Shown: one piece after another, positions 1 to 8,888 of the stretch
How the letters are laid out: each line of letters begins with the position of its first letter
Position numbering within the stretch: the first letter of the stretch is position 1
NCBI RefSeq assembly: GCF_900230185.1
Contig: NZ_OCSR01000002.1
Location: forward strand, 3,286,001-3,350,000
Length of the DNA stretch: 64,000 nucleotides
Origin: Burkholderia sp. OK233
GTDB taxonomy: Bacteria > Pseudomonadota > Gammaproteobacteria > Burkholderiales > Burkholderiaceae
Reading direction: 5' to 3'
Program-made: the position numbers and the translations under genes
The notes under the pieces: generated by a model
Seen by the model: the letters and a program-made list of their open reading frames with translations, nothing else
The model's database searches: none
What the model was told of the DNA's origin: nothing

Positions 1-205
1 GAAACGCGACGATCAAAGGGGCATCGATCTCCTCGAAATTCAGGCGTGACGGTAGCTTATGCAAACGCTGCTGTACGAACTTCAGAAATTGACGGAAGGT
101 ATCGCGATAGGAACTGATTGTGTGAGGACTCGCCTGGCGCTGCTGCATCAGTCGCTGTGTAAAGAAACGCTCGAGCAGCGGAGCGAAGTTGGCGGGCGTG
201 GTCAT
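1..205 (-). CDS. third RIT tyrosine recombinase, N-terminal part
   Basis: This frame reads from an ATG at 203-205 to the window edge and gives about 68 residues starting MTTPANFAPLLERFF. It contains a helical stretch ending in QQRQASPHTISSYRDTF, which looks like the N-terminal core-binding (SAM-like) domain of phage-type integrases. Its ATG overlaps the stop of the upstream recombinase gene (ATGA), so translational coupling is likely. The catalytic domain is outside the window. Confidence 0.75.
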   Translation of the reverse strand, partial: MTTPANFAPLLERFFTQRLMQQRQASPHTISSYRDTFRQFLKFVQQRLHKLPSRLNFEEIDAPLIVAF

Positions 206-1146
206 GGCCGATTCTCCCAGCTCTGTTCGAGCCGGCGCATGGCCTCGTGCATGAGTTCCGGTGAGCCGCTTAAATACCACTGCGTATCGGCGACATGGAC
301 GTGGCCGAGGTAGGCTGACAGGATCGGCAGGCAACGCTCCGGATCCTGTTCAGACCGGTACCAGTGCACGAGCGTGTTCGTCGCAAACGCGTGCCTCATA
401 TCGTGCAGGCGTGGTCCATGATGGTCGGAAACTCCGCGCAGGCCGACCTGTCGTGACAGCGCATAGAAAGTCCGATGTACTTCTGCGCCATCCAGACGAT
501 TACCTCTGTTGGAAACGAACAGATAGGAAGACACTGGCCGACCGGCCCAATGACGATTACGTCGCACGATGTAGTCGGCAAGCACCTCGCGAGTCGAGTC
601 ATGCAAAGGCACGAGCCGGGACTTGCCGAATTTGGTGCCACGGATTGTTAGCACCCCAGTGGTGACGTCCACGTCCCGAACCTCAAGATTGCGTGCTTCC
701 CCGAGACGCATGCCCGACACGCTCAGCAATCCAAGCAGGCAATAGAACGTCCATGGTCGGAGTGCACTGCGCTCATAGCGGCATGGTATTTGAAGGGCGG
801 CCCGCAGTAAGTCGCGAATCTCATCGTCCGAATACAGGTACGGTCTAGCCCGTTTCGGTTGGAACGGCAGTAGGCTCTGCGCTGGAATCTGCGTGCGCGA
901 ATCGGTGGCGCTGCGATGACGTGCGAACTCGCGTACGAAGCTGAGTCGTTTCGCCCAATGTGCGGGTTGGACTTCGAATGGCTGTTGCGCCCAGGCGAGA
1001 GCCAATGCCTGGGTAATGTAGGGGGCGCGATGCTGTTCCATGAAGGTGACGAAATCGAGTAACGCCTTGCCTGCATCGTGCAGCTTGAATCCCAAACTGC
1101 GTCGAAGACTGAGATACTCAGTCACTGCATGCCGGAGCGTGTTCAT
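202..1146 (-). CDS. second RIT tyrosine recombinase
   Basis: A 314-residue site-specific recombinase. Catalytic residues of the family are visible: R147 in SGMRLGEAR, the HxxR pair H248/R251 in LHDMRHAF, H282 in LGHVH and Y291 in TQWYL. I chose the ATG at 1144-1146 because it overlaps the stop of the preceding recombinase as ATGA; an upstream in-frame start at 1164 would add six residues. It is the middle gene of the trio and probably works together with the other two in RIT movement; how the three divide the labour is not shown by sequence. Confidence 0.85.
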   Translation of the reverse strand: MNTLRHAVTEYLSLRRSLGFKLHDAGKALLDFVTFMEQHRAPYITQALALAWAQQPFEVQPAHWAKRLSFVREFARHRSATDSRTQIPAQSLLPFQPKRARPYLYSDDEIRDLLRAALQIPCRYERSALRPWTFYCLLGLLSVSGMRLGEARNLEVRDVDVTTGVLTIRGTKFGKSRLVPLHDSTREVLADYIVRRNRHWAGRPVSSYLFVSNRGNRLDGAEVHRTFYALSRQVGLRGVSDHHGPRLHDMRHAFATNTLVHWYRSEQDPERCLPILSAYLGHVHVADTQWYLSGSPELMHEAMRRLEQSWENRP

Positions 1147-2381
1147 TGCACACCTCCCGGCCACGGCACAGCCAGCGTACGCAATGCCTTGATGTCGACC
1201 TTGGTGTAGATCTTCGTGGTCTGCGGGTGGAGATGCCCCAACAACTCTCCTATCTCACCGAGCGAGGCACCATGGCGCAGCATCTCGGTGGCCAATCCGT
1301 GACGGAACTGATGAGCCCCCATCGTCGGAGCGTCGATGCCGGCGCGCTGGAGAGCATGCCGCACGACCGAACCAACTCCACTTGGCCCGCTAAACCCTGT
1401 GATCGGAGCCCGGGTACGCAAAAATACACGACGACAAGTGCTACGCGGTCGCCCACGAATCAGGTATGTAGCGATCGCCTTGCCAACGTCGGCGGGCAAT
1501 GGCAATTCGTTGCGCTGCCCGCTTTTACCGCGCACGCTCAAACGTCCCGCGCTCCAGTCGATATCATCCAGCTCAAGCGACGCTACTTCCCCGGAGCGCA
1601 GCCCCAATCGAGCAAGCAAAAGCAAAATGGCATAGTCTCGAGGGCCAGTTGCGCTTCGCCGATCGATGCTGGCTAACAACTGCCGTGTTTGATCTGGGGT
1701 GATCCCACGTGGAATTGACGGCATCGACCAGTTGGCCACGACTGGAACTGCGGCGGCCAAATCCAGCGTAATGTCGCCGCGATAGCGCGCATAACGTAGA
1801 AAGGATCGCAGCGCAGCGGTCAGAAGCTTCGCACGCTTCGGCTTCAACCGCGGCGCCTGACGTTGTACAAATCTCACAACATCGCCAGCACATAGGCGAG
1901 AGAGTGTGACGCGTCCTTTACCGAAACAGCCTTCAAGGAAACCGCGGACGAACGGCACGTAGTTCACGATCGTCGCTGTGTCCAAGGCACGCGCTTCGCG
2001 TAAGTACGCCACGTATGCCTGTACACAGCACTCAGTAGACGGCAGTCTGGGCAGTGGTACCCGCTCCGCAGGAGTCAGTTGCTCCTGCCGCAGAAAATCA
2101 ATGAGGTGTCTGAGCGCCGCCTGATCACCCCGGCGGGGGCGAACATGTCGAGCGCGATATCGCAAATACCGTATCGCGTGGTCAGCGCAGATGCTGCGCA
2201 CTCCGATACCCGTCTGTTCAAGCCAACGGCTAAACCCTGCTGCGATCCGTACTTGCTGCTTTAGTGATCCTGCGCTATATCCTTGCTCACTGAGCGATCT
2301 TGCAAACGATGCGATATAGGCCGCAAGCGGCCCTCCAGGCGGTCGCGAGAGAACGGCCCGGTCATGGATGATGTACTTCAC
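1143..2381 (-). CDS. first RIT tyrosine recombinase
   Basis: A 412-residue integrase and the first gene of the trio. An N-terminal SAM-like domain is followed by a catalytic domain with R262 (LGLRSGEV), H357/R360 (HQFRH), H383 (LLGHLH) and Y392 (KIYTKVD). The open frame extends to 2468, but the GTG at 2379-2381 is preceded six bases upstream by a strong AAGGAG ribosome binding site, so I start there. Its 3' end overlaps the start of the second recombinase. It probably drives element mobility. Confidence 0.85.
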   Translation of the reverse strand: MKYIIHDRAVLSRPPGGPLAAYIASFARSLSEQGYSAGSLKQQVRIAAGFSRWLEQTGIGVRSICADHAIRYLRYRARHVRPRRGDQAALRHLIDFLRQEQLTPAERVPLPRLPSTECCVQAYVAYLREARALDTATIVNYVPFVRGFLEGCFGKGRVTLSRLCAGDVVRFVQRQAPRLKPKRAKLLTAALRSFLRYARYRGDITLDLAAAVPVVANWSMPSIPRGITPDQTRQLLASIDRRSATGPRDYAILLLLARLGLRSGEVASLELDDIDWSAGRLSVRGKSGQRNELPLPADVGKAIATYLIRGRPRSTCRRVFLRTRAPITGFSGPSGVGSVVRHALQRAGIDAPTMGAHQFRHGLATEMLRHGASLGEIGELLGHLHPQTTKIYTKVDIKALRTLAVPWPGGVQ

Positions 2382-2480
2382 GATAAACTCCTTCCCCGAC
2401 GTTGGGGCGCGGCTGGAAGGAGTCAAGACTATCTCTAGCCGAACGCTTGAATCGCTCGTGAAATCCACGCTATCTCTGGA

Positions 2481-2542
2481 CTACCCGACATAGTCTGGAT
2501 CGGCACATAGTGCCGCCTATGTCGCTGGGTAGATAGGCGGCA
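2481..2542. repeat. interleaved inverted repeats at RIT right end
   Basis: TGCCGCCTAT (2511-2520) is the exact inverse of ATAGGCGGCA (2533-2542). Around it, CTACCCGACATAG (2481-2493) pairs with CTATGTCGCTGGGTAG (2517-2532) if three bases are looped out. Nested dyads like these, next to the recombinase promoter region and at the junction with a disrupted gene, are probably recombinase binding and exchange sites of the RIT terminus. Confidence 0.6.
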
Positions 2543-2702
2543 TAGCTTCGCGACACACCTCCTTGAACAGAAGGTGGACATCCGCGTGATCCAGGTGCTG
2601 CTCGGCCATGCGAAGCTCGAGAACACCGCGCTCTACGTCCAGGTGGCCACCGACCTGCTGCACGAGGTCACCAGTCCGCTGGACCGTCTGCCCTCCGAGT
2701 AG
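2538..2702 (+). pseudogene. 3' fragment of IS91-associated integrase, disrupted by RIT
   Basis: Reading from 2538 gives RHSFATHLLEQ followed by VLLGHAKLENTALYVQVAT and a TAG at 2700-2702. This is the C-terminal catalytic part of a tyrosine recombinase (HxxR region, GH motif, catalytic Tyr in ALYV). Such an integrase commonly precedes IS91-type transposases. The N-terminal two thirds are missing: upstream sequence switches to the RIT terminal repeats. The rest of the gene may lie beyond the window on the other side of the RIT element. Confidence 0.8.
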
Positions 2703-2723
2703 GCCCGCGCGCTGTAGCGCCTC

Positions 2724-3893
2724 ATGCTGGAGGTTGCGGACATCTTCCGCAGCCACGGGCCAGCGTGGCGGACCACGACACACCTGAGCCTGGGGCAGCT
2801 GAAGGTCATGTCGGCCATCGAACGGTGCCGCACGGCGGCACTGGGCGGACATGTGCTGCGCTGTTCAGGCTGCGCAAGAACAGAGGTGTCCTTCAACTCG
2901 TGCCGGGACCGGCATTGCCCGAAGTGCCAGGCCAGCGCCGCACACCGCTGGCTGGAGGCACGCCAGGCCGATCTGCTACCCGTCGAGTACTTCCATGTCG
3001 TCTTCACGCTTCCCGCGCCAATCAGCGCGATCGCCTGGTACAACAAGCGGCTTGTCTACGGCCTGCTGTTCGATATCGCCGCCGACACGCTGCGCACGAT
3101 CGCCGCAGATCGCCAACACCTCGGCGCGCAGATCGGTACCACGCTCGTACTGCACACCTGGGGCTCGGCGCTCACACATCACCCGCACGTGCACGGCATC
3201 GTGCCCGGCGGCGGACTCTCGCCTGACGGTGAGCGCTGGATCGCCTGCCGCCCCGGCTTCTTCCTGCCCGTGCGCGTACTCTCGCGCCTGTTCCGGCGCC
3301 GCTTCCTCGAAGCACTCGCAGACGCACACCGGCGCGGCCAGTTGCAGTTCTTCGGCGAGTACACCGGGCTCGCCGATCCCGCTACCTTTGCCCGGTGGCT
3401 TGCGCCGCTACGTACCTGCGAATGGGTGGTCTACGCCAAGCGCCCGTTCGCCGGACCGGAAGCGGTGCTCGAGTACCTCTCACGCTACACGCACCGCGTC
3501 GCCATCTCCAACCAGCGCCTGGTCGCCGTCGATGAGTGCGGCGTGACGTTCCGCTGGAAGGACTACCGTGCAAAGGGACGCACCCGCTACAAGACCATGA
3601 CCCTCGAAACCGGCGAATTCATGCGCCGCTTCCTGCTCCATGTGCTGCCCGGTGGTTTCCATCGGATCCGTCACTACGGGCTGCTCGCCAACCCGGTGCG
3701 CCGCGCCAGTCTCGCGAAGGTGCGCGACCTGCTGCACGTCGCACCCGAGGTCAGCCCGCCACCGGATGACACCGTCATCGAAACCCGCCCCGTCTTCATC
3801 TGCCGGCACTGCGGCGCACCGATGATCGTCATCGACATCCTCGCGCGCAGCGCCCCGATCCGCGCACCGCCGATGCGCCGGAGTCAGACATGA
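2724..3893 (+). CDS. IS91-family HUH transposase
   Basis: A 389-residue rolling-circle transposase. Visible parts are an N-terminal zinc-finger region (cysteines between residues 47 and 68, ending RHCPKC), the HUH metal-binding motif HPHVH at 153-157, and two tyrosines four apart (Y251, Y255 in YLSRYTHR) in the catalytic region. Length and order match complete IS91-family transposases. It starts 22 bases after the companion integrase fragment, the usual arrangement, so the two were probably one unit before the RIT insertion. The transposase itself looks intact. Confidence 0.92.
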   Translation: MLEVADIFRSHGPAWRTTTHLSLGQLKVMSAIERCRTAALGGHVLRCSGCARTEVSFNSCRDRHCPKCQASAAHRWLEARQADLLPVEYFHVVFTLPAPISAIAWYNKRLVYGLLFDIAADTLRTIAADRQHLGAQIGTTLVLHTWGSALTHHPHVHGIVPGGGLSPDGERWIACRPGFFLPVRVLSRLFRRRFLEALADAHRRGQLQFFGEYTGLADPATFARWLAPLRTCEWVVYAKRPFAGPEAVLEYLSRYTHRVAISNQRLVAVDECGVTFRWKDYRAKGRTRYKTMTLETGEFMRRFLLHVLPGGFHRIRHYGLLANPVRRASLAKVRDLLHVAPEVSPPPDDTVIETRPVFICRHCGAPMIVIDILARSAPIRAPPMRRSQT

Positions 3894-4165
3894 GCACAGC
3901 ACTTGCTCGATCTGCCTGTCGAACGTCGGCTCTGCGGCAACGCGGCCCACGAGGGGACGTTTGCGCCTGTCGCTTCGCGCACTCCCTCGCACGTCCGCTT
4001 CGCCACCACAATTGCGCCACTGCACCGCTTCCTCACTGCGTCAGCGCGCATCCGGCATCCCGCCTGGCCGCGCCGCATCCGGCACGACTGACCATCCCGG
4101 TCTATCAATCGCCATAGCCGCGAAGCTCCAACCGCATCGGGGCACTCCGCGGTTTCCTCCATCGA

Positions 4166-4241
4166 GGCTTATTCGACGCCTGCCAACACGCGCAGAGCCA
4201 CCGTCACATTCCTGTGGCCGATGGCAGGCATCGAATAACCC
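4166..4241. repeat. 19-bp inverted repeat downstream of IS91 transposase
   Basis: GGCTTATTCGACGCCTGCC (4166-4184) and GGCAGGCATCGAATAACCC (4223-4241) are inverted repeats matching at 17 of 19 positions around a 38-base loop. IS91 elements have hairpin-forming ends, so this may mark the end of the unit beyond the transposase. The stretch 3894-4165 between the transposase and this repeat has no credible gene. The exact element end is not proven. Confidence 0.45.
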
Positions 4242-4519
4242 TTAACGGCTGCCGCCCCCAGGTTTTATATATGCCGACGCACGGGAGGCGCCCGACTTCG
4301 AGGCAGCGAAGCCTCCTGCTCGCGATATGCTGCACGTCAATATTCGCCGGCTGATTTCCCCCTCACCCCGGGGATTTCCTTCGCATGTCCTGTTCGGGAA
4401 GGTGCTCAGGTGTTGCCCTGGTTTTGAGCTGCGTTCTCGATGGTGCGACAATCGAAAAAGGACAAGCCACTCCTCAACACTGCACACTGATGGTCCGTTC
4501 AATCTGAAAGGATAAGAAC

Positions 4520-4984
4520 ATGCGTCGATACATCTATCTCGCGGCATTGCCTGCCACCTTCGTTGCCGGCATGTTTGCATCTCATCTGGGCACACTGGCG
4601 CGGGCCCAGGCGTCAGACGTACCGCTAACGGCGCAGATCGTTGACCTGGCAGCCTTAACCGATGCCGATCTTGGTCCACAGATTCCGAACATGGGCACCT
4701 TGCGTTCGAAGGGCCTGGTCGTCACGCCGAGCGGGACCGTCGCAGTGCAGACCGGTAACGTACCCAAGCATATGCATAGAGGTTCTGACGAAATCCAGTA
4801 TGTGATTTCGGGAAGCGGCACGTTCTGGCTAGGTAACGAACAGCGTCAGATTCACGCCGGCGACTTGATCACCATCCCGAAGGGAACGGTGCATGCGGGG
4901 TCCGAGCCGACCAGCGGCGAATTCAAGGTCATTTCTATCAAGCTGCCGCCGCAAGCTCCAGGCGACATGCAGATGGTTCCCTGA
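4520..4984 (+). CDS. exported cupin-domain protein
   Basis: A 154-residue protein with a hydrophobic N-terminal signal segment (residues 4-30, ending near ARAQA) followed by one cupin barrel. The metal-site pattern HMHRGSDEIQYVISG and the later GTVHAGSE supply the usual His and Glu ligands. AAAGGA lies seven bases before the ATG. Small periplasmic cupins bind metal and often small ligands; the substrate is not apparent. It stands alone between the IS91 unit and proline dehydrogenase. Confidence 0.8.
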   Translation: MRRYIYLAALPATFVAGMFASHLGTLARAQASDVPLTAQIVDLAALTDADLGPQIPNMGTLRSKGLVVTPSGTVAVQTGNVPKHMHRGSDEIQYVISGSGTFWLGNEQRQIHAGDLITIPKGTVHAGSEPTSGEFKVISIKLPPQAPGDMQMVP

Positions 4985-4989
4985 CGTGC

Positions 4990-5145
4990 CGTCGATATCC
5001 GGCGCTCCCTGATCGACGCAAGACAGACACTCGCGCGATCGTCAGGATCGTGTTCACGGACACGCTCGAAATAATCGAGCGCGCGTTGCCGCCGGCCCGC
5101 GCACGCCTCGGCGAGGCCAAGCTGTCGATACACGGCAACCTGTCA
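4990..5145 (-). pseudogene. remnant of a TPR-repeat protein
   Basis: The minus strand reads VYRQLGLAEACAGRR then QRALDYFERVREHDPDDRAS, a typical tetratricopeptide helix pair, with high-GC third positions. The frame has an in-frame TGA just upstream and runs on without homology toward the cupin gene, so only part of one or two repeats survives. I treat it as a gene remnant. The rest of 5146-5317 shows nothing recognisable. Confidence 0.4.
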
Positions 5146-5317
5146 TTCGCACGATCATGCCCTGACGTTGCTACGCTCAGAGAACGGCCGCTTGCGAGAA
5201 AAGCGTGAAGCGGGACCCGACCCGGAGCGGCCGGCCAGACTTCTCGAAAGCAGCCGTTCGAAACATAGACTGCGTTGCGACGCGCAATGGCCTTACGGTC
5301 ATCCTCGATAAACATAA

Positions 5318-5349
5318 GAGCGGGACCAACGATCTGGTCGGTCCCGCTC
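5318..5349 (-). terminator. hairpin at the 3' end of proline dehydrogenase
   Basis: GAGCGGGACC (5318-5327) and GGTCCCGCTC (5340-5349) form a perfect 10-bp stem with a 12-base loop, 21 bases past the stop of the minus-strand gene. There is no long T run on either side, so termination efficiency is uncertain. Confidence 0.55.
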
Positions 5350-5369
5350 CGCCGATCCTGCTCTAACTC

Positions 5370-6290
5370 CTAGCGCGCCCGAGCGCTACGTATCATCGCG
5401 GCCAGGATATATCCGGCAATTCGCGGATTCTCCTTGATTCGCCGGGTGCTGTAACCATACCAATCATGACCGTATGGCACATAGACGCGCACGTTAAATC
5501 CTTGCGCAAGCAGAGCGTCACGCAGCGGTTCGCACACTCCCAGCAACATCTGGAACTCGAATCGCGAGCTGTCAATCCGCTCGCGTTGCAGCCAATTGAT
5601 CAGCGCATCGATCAATTGTCCATCGTGCGTTGCAATGCCCACGAACGATCCCGCCTGTATTGCGCTCGAAACGTGCCGAACGAAGTGCGTGTTGATTGCT
5701 GCCCGATCCCTCGATGCACCGTCGACGAGATGCTCGTTTGCCTCTGCATAAACTCCCTTGCAAATGCGCATGCGGCTCTTGCGTGCCTGCAGTGCAGCGA
5801 TGTCACCGTTCGTGCGCGTCAAATACGCTTGCAGTGCGATTCCGACAGGATATCCGTCGGCTTCGAGCTCCAAGAACGCATCGAGCGTTTTCTGGGTACA
5901 ACCGATGTCTTCCATGTCGATGCACGCACTGATTCCGTGCGATGCCGCCGCTCGCAGAATCACTGAAACTCGCGCCGTGCATGCGACTTCGTCGAGATGC
6001 AGCCCCAGCGCGGTCAATTTTATCGACAGCTCGATGGGCTCATTTTCGGCACCGAGTGCTTGGACGAGATTGAGATAGTCGCGAGTCATCGACTCTGCCT
6101 GCTCCGGCGACGACGCAGTCTCGCCCAGCACATCGACGGTTGTTCGGAAGCCTGCTGCGTGGAGTGCGTGGATTCGCGTGCGGGCATCGCAAAGCGTTTC
6201 GCCGGCGATATAGCGGCGGGAGATCTTACGGATCAGCGAACGGGGAACGAGCGGGATGGCGCGGGCCGCCATCGTATTGAGAATACGCAT
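5370..6290 (-). CDS. monofunctional proline dehydrogenase family protein
   Basis: About 306 residues from the ATG at 6288-6290; the frame is open to 6347, but the extra 19 residues do not resemble the family. The sequence follows the flavin-dependent PRODH barrel: RRYIAGET near the start, LSIKLTALGLH for the strand lining the flavin site, CKGVYAEANEH, GIATHD, and the C-terminal YGHDWYGYSTRRIKENP, which holds the paired arginines that bind the substrate carboxylate. It lacks the P5C dehydrogenase half of PutA. Likely role: proline to pyrroline-5-carboxylate, or oxidation of a related imino acid. Confidence 0.85.
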   Translation of the reverse strand: MRILNTMAARAIPLVPRSLIRKISRRYIAGETLCDARTRIHALHAAGFRTTVDVLGETASSPEQAESMTRDYLNLVQALGAENEPIELSIKLTALGLHLDEVACTARVSVILRAAASHGISACIDMEDIGCTQKTLDAFLELEADGYPVGIALQAYLTRTNGDIAALQARKSRMRICKGVYAEANEHLVDGASRDRAAINTHFVRHVSSAIQAGSFVGIATHDGQLIDALINWLQRERIDSSRFEFQMLLGVCEPLRDALLAQGFNVRVYVPYGHDWYGYSTRRIKENPRIAGYILAAMIRSARAR

Positions 6291-6633
6291 GTTGTGGTCT
6301 CGTGAAAATGCAATCGCACGAATCTGACGATAAGTCGATTCGTGCAATATCTCCGGACTGTTATTCGCAACAGGTCCGGGACGAATGCCAAAGCGGATGC
6401 AATCACTGCATCGACGCGGCTTTCAGTGCGTTTTCGAGGGAGGCCAGGCAGCTGCGTACATTGTTCGAGTAGGTCTTTTACAGTTCACTACAGGATGGAT
6501 CAAAGCCTGCCTTACTTATGTGAGTCAGGCATCGCGAATCGTAGCACGAACGAACGATGATCATGAGCAGATGCGCGCTGCATCGGGCTTGTGATGTCAA
6601 CGATTGGGGCGCTCCCGCCGGATGTCTGAAATT
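6291..6633. other. gene-free stretch upstream of proline dehydrogenase
   Basis: No reading frame here has family features. It should contain the promoter of the minus-strand proline dehydrogenase gene. IS1182 lies at its right end, so part of the original upstream region may have been displaced. Confidence 0.5.
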
Positions 6634-8276
6634 GGCCCAGAGTGTGTCAAAACGCATTTTTGGAGCGCTACAATTCTTCATCCTATAGCGGGGGATGAGC
6701 GAGATGAAGCGGTTCGTTCAAGGCGACAGTCGTACTCAGAGCTTTCTCCTCCCCGAAGCACTTGACGACTACGTAACGGACACCAATCCCGTGCGCGTAG
6801 TTGATGTCTTTGTAGACGAGCTTGATCTTCAGAAGCTCGGGTTTGAAGGCGTCGAACCAGCGTTGACTGGTCGGCCGTCGTATCACCCCGAGGTGATGCT
6901 CAAGATCTACATCTACGGTTACCTGAACCGTATTCAATCCAGCCGTCGCCTCGAACGGGAGGCCCAGCGCAATGTCGAACTGATGTGGCTTACGGGCCGT
7001 CTGGCGCCGGACTTCAAGACCATCTCGCGGTTTCGTAAGGACAACGGCAAGGCCATTCGCAGTGTATGCCGTCAGTTCGTCATGCTCTGTCAGCGTCTGG
7101 ACCTGTTCTCCGATGCATTGGTCGCAATCGACGGCAGCAAGTTCAAGGCGGTGAACCATCGCGACCGCAACTTCACCAGCGCCAAGCTCGAACGACGCAT
7201 GCGCGACATCGAGTCAAGTATCGCTCGCTATCTTGCGGCGATGGACACAGCGGATCGTCAGGAGCCTGCAATCGCGAAGGTCAGGACAGAGCGACTGCAG
7301 GACAAGATTGCGGCCTTGAAGGAACAGATGCGAAGCCTCAAGGAGATCGAGGTCCAACTCAACGCGGCACCCGACGGACAGGTATCGCTCACGGATCCGG
7401 ATGCCCGTTCGATGAAGACACGAGGAACGGGAGTCGTCGGCTACAACGTCCAGACGGCGGTTGACGCGAAGCACCATCTGATCGTCGCGCACGTCGTTAC
7501 CAATGACGGCATTGATCGTGATCAGTTGACGTCGATGGCGAAGCTTGCCCGTACAGAGATGGGTGTCGACAAGCTCACCGCAGTTGCAGATCGCGGCTAC
7601 TACAAGAGTGAGGAGATACTTGCATGCCATGAGGCTGGAATAAGCGTGTTCGTTCCGAAGACGGTGACATCGAGCGCAACGGCTCATGGCCGCTTCGGCA
7701 AGGAGGACTTCATTTACAACGCAAACACGAACGAGTATCGGTGCCCAGCAGGCGAGCGGCTCATCTGGCGATTCACAACCGTTGAGCGCGGCCTGAAGAT
7801 CAGTAAGTATTGGAGTTCGAATTGCCAGCAATGTCCGCTAAAAGGGGACTGCACGCCAGGTCCTCAACGTCGCGTGACACGCTGGGAACACGAAGCTGTT
7901 CTTGATGAGATGCAGGCGCGACTTGATCATGCGCCTGAGATGATGCGCATCCGGCGACAGACTGTCGAGCACCCCTTCGGCACGATCAAGGCATGGATGG
8001 GCGCCACTCATTTCCTGACGCGGACCATAGAGCGGGTGAGCACGGAGATGAGCTTGCACGTGCTGGCGTACAACATCAAGCGAGTGATCAGGCTACTCGG
8101 TTCCGAAGCGGTTATGAAGGCGATGCGGGCGTGACGCCCGTATGGGCTTGTCGAGCCTTCGTGATGTGTGCGGCTGTGATTTGACGTTCGGCTTGCCGCC
8201 ATTGACATGCGGCGATCCGCGCCGAGACAGGTTTCATCAATTCCCAGTGGCTAGGCGTTTTGACACGCTCTGGGCC
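6634..8276 (+). mobile_element. IS1182-family insertion sequence
   Basis: A full transposase gene is bracketed by 21-bp terminal inverted repeats (6634-6654 and 8256-8276). Both begin GGCCCAGAG when read inward, end GTGTCAAAACG, and differ at one position. The element is about 1643 bp. Flanks AATT and GATT give no clear direct repeat, so I cannot define the target duplication. Confidence 0.88.
6695..8134 (+). CDS. IS1182-family transposase
   Basis: A 479-residue DDE transposase: an N-terminal DUF772-like segment (YHPEVMLKIYIYGYLN), first catalytic Asp in LVAIDGSKFKAV, second in AVADRGYYKSEE, and the C-terminal Glu region VEHPFGTIKAWMGATHFLTR. A coiled segment near residues 165-215 separates the first two acidic motifs. 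No frameshift is seen, so it is probably active. The start at 6695 lies in ATAGCGGGGGATG, with GGGGG close by as a weak ribosome site. Confidence 0.92.
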   Translation: MSEMKRFVQGDSRTQSFLLPEALDDYVTDTNPVRVVDVFVDELDLQKLGFEGVEPALTGRPSYHPEVMLKIYIYGYLNRIQSSRRLEREAQRNVELMWLTGRLAPDFKTISRFRKDNGKAIRSVCRQFVMLCQRLDLFSDALVAIDGSKFKAVNHRDRNFTSAKLERRMRDIESSIARYLAAMDTADRQEPAIAKVRTERLQDKIAALKEQMRSLKEIEVQLNAAPDGQVSLTDPDARSMKTRGTGVVGYNVQTAVDAKHHLIVAHVVTNDGIDRDQLTSMAKLARTEMGVDKLTAVADRGYYKSEEILACHEAGISVFVPKTVTSSATAHGRFGKEDFIYNANTNEYRCPAGERLIWRFTTVERGLKISKYWSSNCQQCPLKGDCTPGPQRRVTRWEHEAVLDEMQARLDHAPEMMRIRRQTVEHPFGTIKAWMGATHFLTRTIERVSTEMSLHVLAYNIKRVIRLLGSEAVMKAMRA

Positions 8277-8398
8277 GATTGTCGTCAGATGAGCGCGTGC
8301 GAGCCGGGACTGCGAAATAGTCGGCGCGATGAGCCAGGAGGGGCGTTTCGCGTGCTACGGATTTGCTACAGCAAAGGTAGTCATAACTCTGACGATGC

Positions 8399-8587
8399 TC
8401 AATGGCACCCTATAGCGCAGCCAATCAGACCGAAAGCGCCGACTATCCCCACACCCGCGCCGAGCCCGAATGTCTCGAGCGACGTGGCGCAGCCTTGCAG
8501 ACTGCAGGCAAATGCAAGCGCAGCGGCCAGAAGAATTTGCCGGGCCCGGTTGTGCGCAACCAGGCAGTGTCGACTACTGTGGATCAT
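8399..8587 (-). CDS. small lipoprotein of unknown function
   Basis: A 62-residue protein from the ATG at 8585-8587, preceded by GAGGG. After a basic N terminus comes a hydrophobic segment (LLAAALAFACS) and the lipobox LQGC, then CATSLETFGLGAGVGIVGAFG, which is glycine-rich and could form a second membrane segment. The layout fits an outer-membrane-anchored glycine-zipper-type lipoprotein. It lies downstream of IS1182 in the opposite orientation. Confidence 0.55.
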   Translation of the reverse strand: MIHSSRHCLVAHNRARQILLAAALAFACSLQGCATSLETFGLGAGVGIVGAFGLIGCAIGCH

Positions 8588-8888
8588 GTTTTTTCCCTCT
8601 GTCCCCGATGGTCTGAGCAAGCGCGAAAATCCAGAGGCGAGTGTAACCAGCGCGATTCGGCGCAAATGGACAAATACCCGGGACAAAGACGGCGTCGATT
8701 ACCAATGCTTCCGCGCCGGTAATCACTGTTGTCGCCGAACGGCTCCCGGCGTCATGACGTAATGGATAAACCTGGGTCAGGCTTGGCCGTGCCCGCCCGC
8801 GCACGTCCCTCTAATCTCGAATGCCCGTTCTCCCACATACTCGAACGTTGCAGCCATTTAAGATTCCAGAAAGCAGACTGCTGTTTAT
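8588..8888. other. gene-free stretch
   Basis: About 300 bases between the small lipoprotein start and the end of the LysR gene. I see no gene, repeat or clear terminator. The promoter of the lipoprotein gene should be here. Confidence 0.4.

Larger units (their letters stand above)
1..2542 (-). mobile_element. RIT element (recombinase-in-trio), left part outside window
   Basis: Three tyrosine recombinase genes lie head to tail on the minus strand and are joined by 4-base ATGA overlaps at 1143-1146 and 202-205. Overlapping recombinase trios are the hallmark of RIT elements. The element ends on the right in a complex inverted-repeat block (2481-2542). Immediately beyond that block the 3' part of another integrase gene begins in the opposite orientation, so the RIT appears to have inserted into that gene. 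The left end lies outside the window. Seen: three overlapping recombinase frames and terminal dyads. Inferred: exact right boundary near 2540. Confidence 0.8.
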
